Assembly (NCBI RefSeq): GCF_015244705.1 | Contig: NZ_JABCQF010000003.1 | Coordinates: 62,001-126,000 of the forward strand | DNA: 64,000 nucleotides | Reading direction: 5' to 3' | From: Gluconobacter potus | GTDB taxonomy: Bacteria > Pseudomonadota > Alphaproteobacteria > Acetobacterales > Acetobacteraceae | In this document: positions 62,880 to 64,000 of the stretch, piece after piece | Position numbering within the stretch: position 1 is the stretch's first letter | How the letters are laid out: each line of letters starts with the position of its first letter | Made by a program: the position numbers and the translations under genes | The notes under the pieces: generated by a model | Seen by the model: the letters and a program-made list of their open reading frames with translations, nothing else | Database searches by the model: none | Told to the model about the DNA's origin: nothing

Positions 62880-63566
62880 ATGACGCGAATCCGTGAACAC
62901 GGCATCCGTGTCGTGGGAGACGTGCATGGTGATTTCAACGCTTTCCGTCATGCCACCGCAACCGACCGCTTTGTCATCCAGCTCGGAGACCTCGTCGATC
63001 ACGGCCCCGACAGCGCCGGCGTGATGGAACTGATGCTCGAACTTCTGGAGCAGCAGCGTGGGCTGTTCATTCTCGGCAACCATGACCGCAAGCTGGGCCG
63101 CGCCCTCGAAGGCAGGCGCCTGCGGCGTGACCCCCCGCTTGAGGAGACGCTGCGCCAAATTTCGCTGCCGGAATATGAGGGGCTTCCCGAACGCGCCTAC
63201 AGGGCTATCGATCAGGCGCCGACATGGCTGCGGATCGGCCGCTCCCTGTTCGTGCATGGCGGATTTCATACGGCCATGCTCTCCCATTCCCCGGTGCCGG
63301 GTCTGGGCGAGATGTCCGCGCCGCTGTCCCGCGCCCTTTTTGGTGAAACCACCGGCCGCATGCAGCCGGATGGCTATCCCGAACGCCGCCTGACCTGGAT
63401 CAACCGCATCCCTGAAGGGATGACGGTCTATGTCGGCCATGACCGCCGCTCGACCGACGGACGCCCCTGGCGCCGGACGGGACGTCTGGGGGGCACGGCT
63501 GTCTTTACCGATCTCGGTGCCGGAAAAGGCGGCCATCTTGCATGGATCGATCTGAATGAGCCCTGA
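62880..63566 (+). CDS. Ser/Thr-phosphatase-like metallophosphoesterase
   Basis: A 228-residue protein with PPP-type motifs: VVGDVHGDFNAF (GDxHG), QLGDLVDHGPDSAG (GDxxDRG-like), ILGNHDRKLGRAL (GNHD), LFVHGGFHTAM and YVGHDRRS. It resembles bacterial PrpA/PrpE-type phosphatases or diadenosine tetraphosphatases. Cytoplasmic. Substrate unknown. The end overlaps the start of the chorismate mutase gene. Confidence 0.87.
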   Translation: MTRIREHGIRVVGDVHGDFNAFRHATATDRFVIQLGDLVDHGPDSAGVMELMLELLEQQRGLFILGNHDRKLGRALEGRRLRRDPPLEETLRQISLPEYEGLPERAYRAIDQAPTWLRIGRSLFVHGGFHTAMLSHSPVPGLGEMSAPLSRALFGETTGRMQPDGYPERRLTWINRIPEGMTVYVGHDRRSTDGRPWRRTGRLGGTAVFTDLGAGKGGHLAWIDLNEP

Positions 63567-63912
63567 GCCCTCCAACATGCCTCACACATCCAAGCCGGCT
63601 GCCTCCGACCCTGCCCTGGCCGAACTCGAACGCCTGCGCGCGAGCATCGACAACATCGATGCCGCCCTGATCCATATGCTGGCAGAACGCTTCCGCTGTA
63701 CGCAGGAAGTCGGAAAGCTCAAGGCCCGCGCCCATCTCCCGCCAGCCGACCCGTCCCGTGAGACGCGTCAGATCGAACGCCTGCGCCAGCTTGCCCGCGA
63801 TGCCCATCTGGATCCGGATTTCGCCGAGAAGTTCCTGGCCTTCGTCATCCGTGAGGTCATCCGCCATCACGAAGCCATCGCCGCAGACGCCCGCCGGGCA
63901 TCGGAAGGCTGA
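63556..63912 (+). CDS. Chorismate mutase (AroQ class)
   Basis: A 118-residue all-helical protein: LERLRASIDNIDAALIHMLAERF, then TQEVGKLKARAHLPPADPSRE (the Arg/Lys/Asp active-site set), and FVIREVIRHHEAI. It converts chorismate to prephenate for Phe/Tyr synthesis. ATG 63556 overlaps the upstream stop by 11 bases; an ATG at 63577 is a possible shorter start. It has no fused dehydratase domain. Confidence 0.92.
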   Translation: MSPEPSNMPHTSKPAASDPALAELERLRASIDNIDAALIHMLAERFRCTQEVGKLKARAHLPPADPSRETRQIERLRQLARDAHLDPDFAEKFLAFVIREVIRHHEAIAADARRASEG

Positions 63913-64000
63913 TGCGCCGTCTCCTGCTTCTGCGTCACGCCGAGGCCGTCCCCCATGTCCTGACGGAGAAGGGTGACCGCGCCCGCGCGTTGACCCCGAA
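63912..64000 (+). CDS. SixA-like histidine phosphatase, N-terminal part (cut by window end)
   Basis: The ATG overlaps the preceding stop (TGATG). The visible 29 residues begin MRRLLLLRHAEAV, with the RHA/RHG phosphohistidine motif of the phosphoglycerate mutase-like superfamily, and resemble SixA phosphohistidine phosphatases. Too short to specify substrate. Confidence 0.72.
   Translation, partial: MRRLLLLRHAEAVPHVLTEKGDRARALTP

Noticed and set aside
1-64000. tRNA, rRNA, CRISPR arrays, insertion sequences, prophage
   Set aside because: Looked for clover-leaf-like segments, direct-repeat arrays, transposase-like proteins and phage genes; none was found.

Overview
The window is about 64 kb of GC-rich chromosome packed with short-spaced, often overlapping genes. 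Gene content points to an acetic acid bacterium, most likely Gluconobacter or a close relative: a CarD-type regulator, an NADP-type glucose 1-dehydrogenase, an OprB-family porin, an alphaproteobacterial fab cluster with mltG, and a sphingolipid gene set. The genus is an inference from gene content; no rRNA or other marker gene is present. I see no tRNA, rRNA, CRISPR, insertion sequence or prophage.

Region 1 (1-12.5 kb) is a lipid locus. It opens with a fatty acyl-AMP ligase (cut by the window edge), a dedicated acyl carrier protein and a serine palmitoyltransferase-type enzyme. These face a two-gene unit of a diacylglycerol/ceramide-kinase-like enzyme and a Tam41-like nucleotidyltransferase. 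A divergent, translationally coupled operon (4366-10174) follows: metallophosphoesterase, two LptF/LptG-family permeases, a fatty acid hydroxylase, a MobA-like nucleotidyltransferase and a GT4 glycosyltransferase. A protein resembling the N-terminal domain of plant glucosamine inositolphosphorylceramide transferase (GINT1) and an inositol-monophosphatase-family enzyme lie next door. I read the whole as a locus for making, hydroxylating, decorating and exporting sphingolipids. Ceramide synthase is not in the window.

Region 2 (12.6-19.9 kb) holds a SYLF lipoprotein, mltG, and the fatty acid synthesis cluster fabD-fabG-acpP-fabF. Region 3 (20-30.4 kb) holds a butanediol/acetoin dehydrogenase, a betaine-binding-like protein without a signal peptide, an M13 peptidase, a Dabb protein, a ferritin-like protein, bioB, a short Hsp70, an OprB porin behind an AT-rich intergenic stretch, and a small secreted protein.

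Region 4 (30.4-36.2 kb, minus strand) is an MCE/Mla-type lipid transport operon: a dCache-GAF-cyclase-like membrane sensor, an MlaE permease, an ABC ATPase-like subunit that has lost its recognisable catalytic motifs, an MlaD/MCE protein and a repeat lipoprotein. The sensor's cyclase domain also lacks a metal-binding aspartate. This is the oddest machine in the window.

Region 5 (36.4-45 kb) has ygfZ, hisI, a formaldehyde-detoxification unit (frmA-fghA) coupled to an RNase T2, a bestrophin, carD, glucose dehydrogenase, a lone receiver protein and a TPR glycosyltransferase. Region 6 (45-64 kb) has tamB-tamA, plsC, the miaB-phoH-ybeY-corC series, two tandem DsbA-like proteins, an unusually long SMC, a metallophosphoesterase, chorismate mutase and the start of a SixA-like phosphatase.
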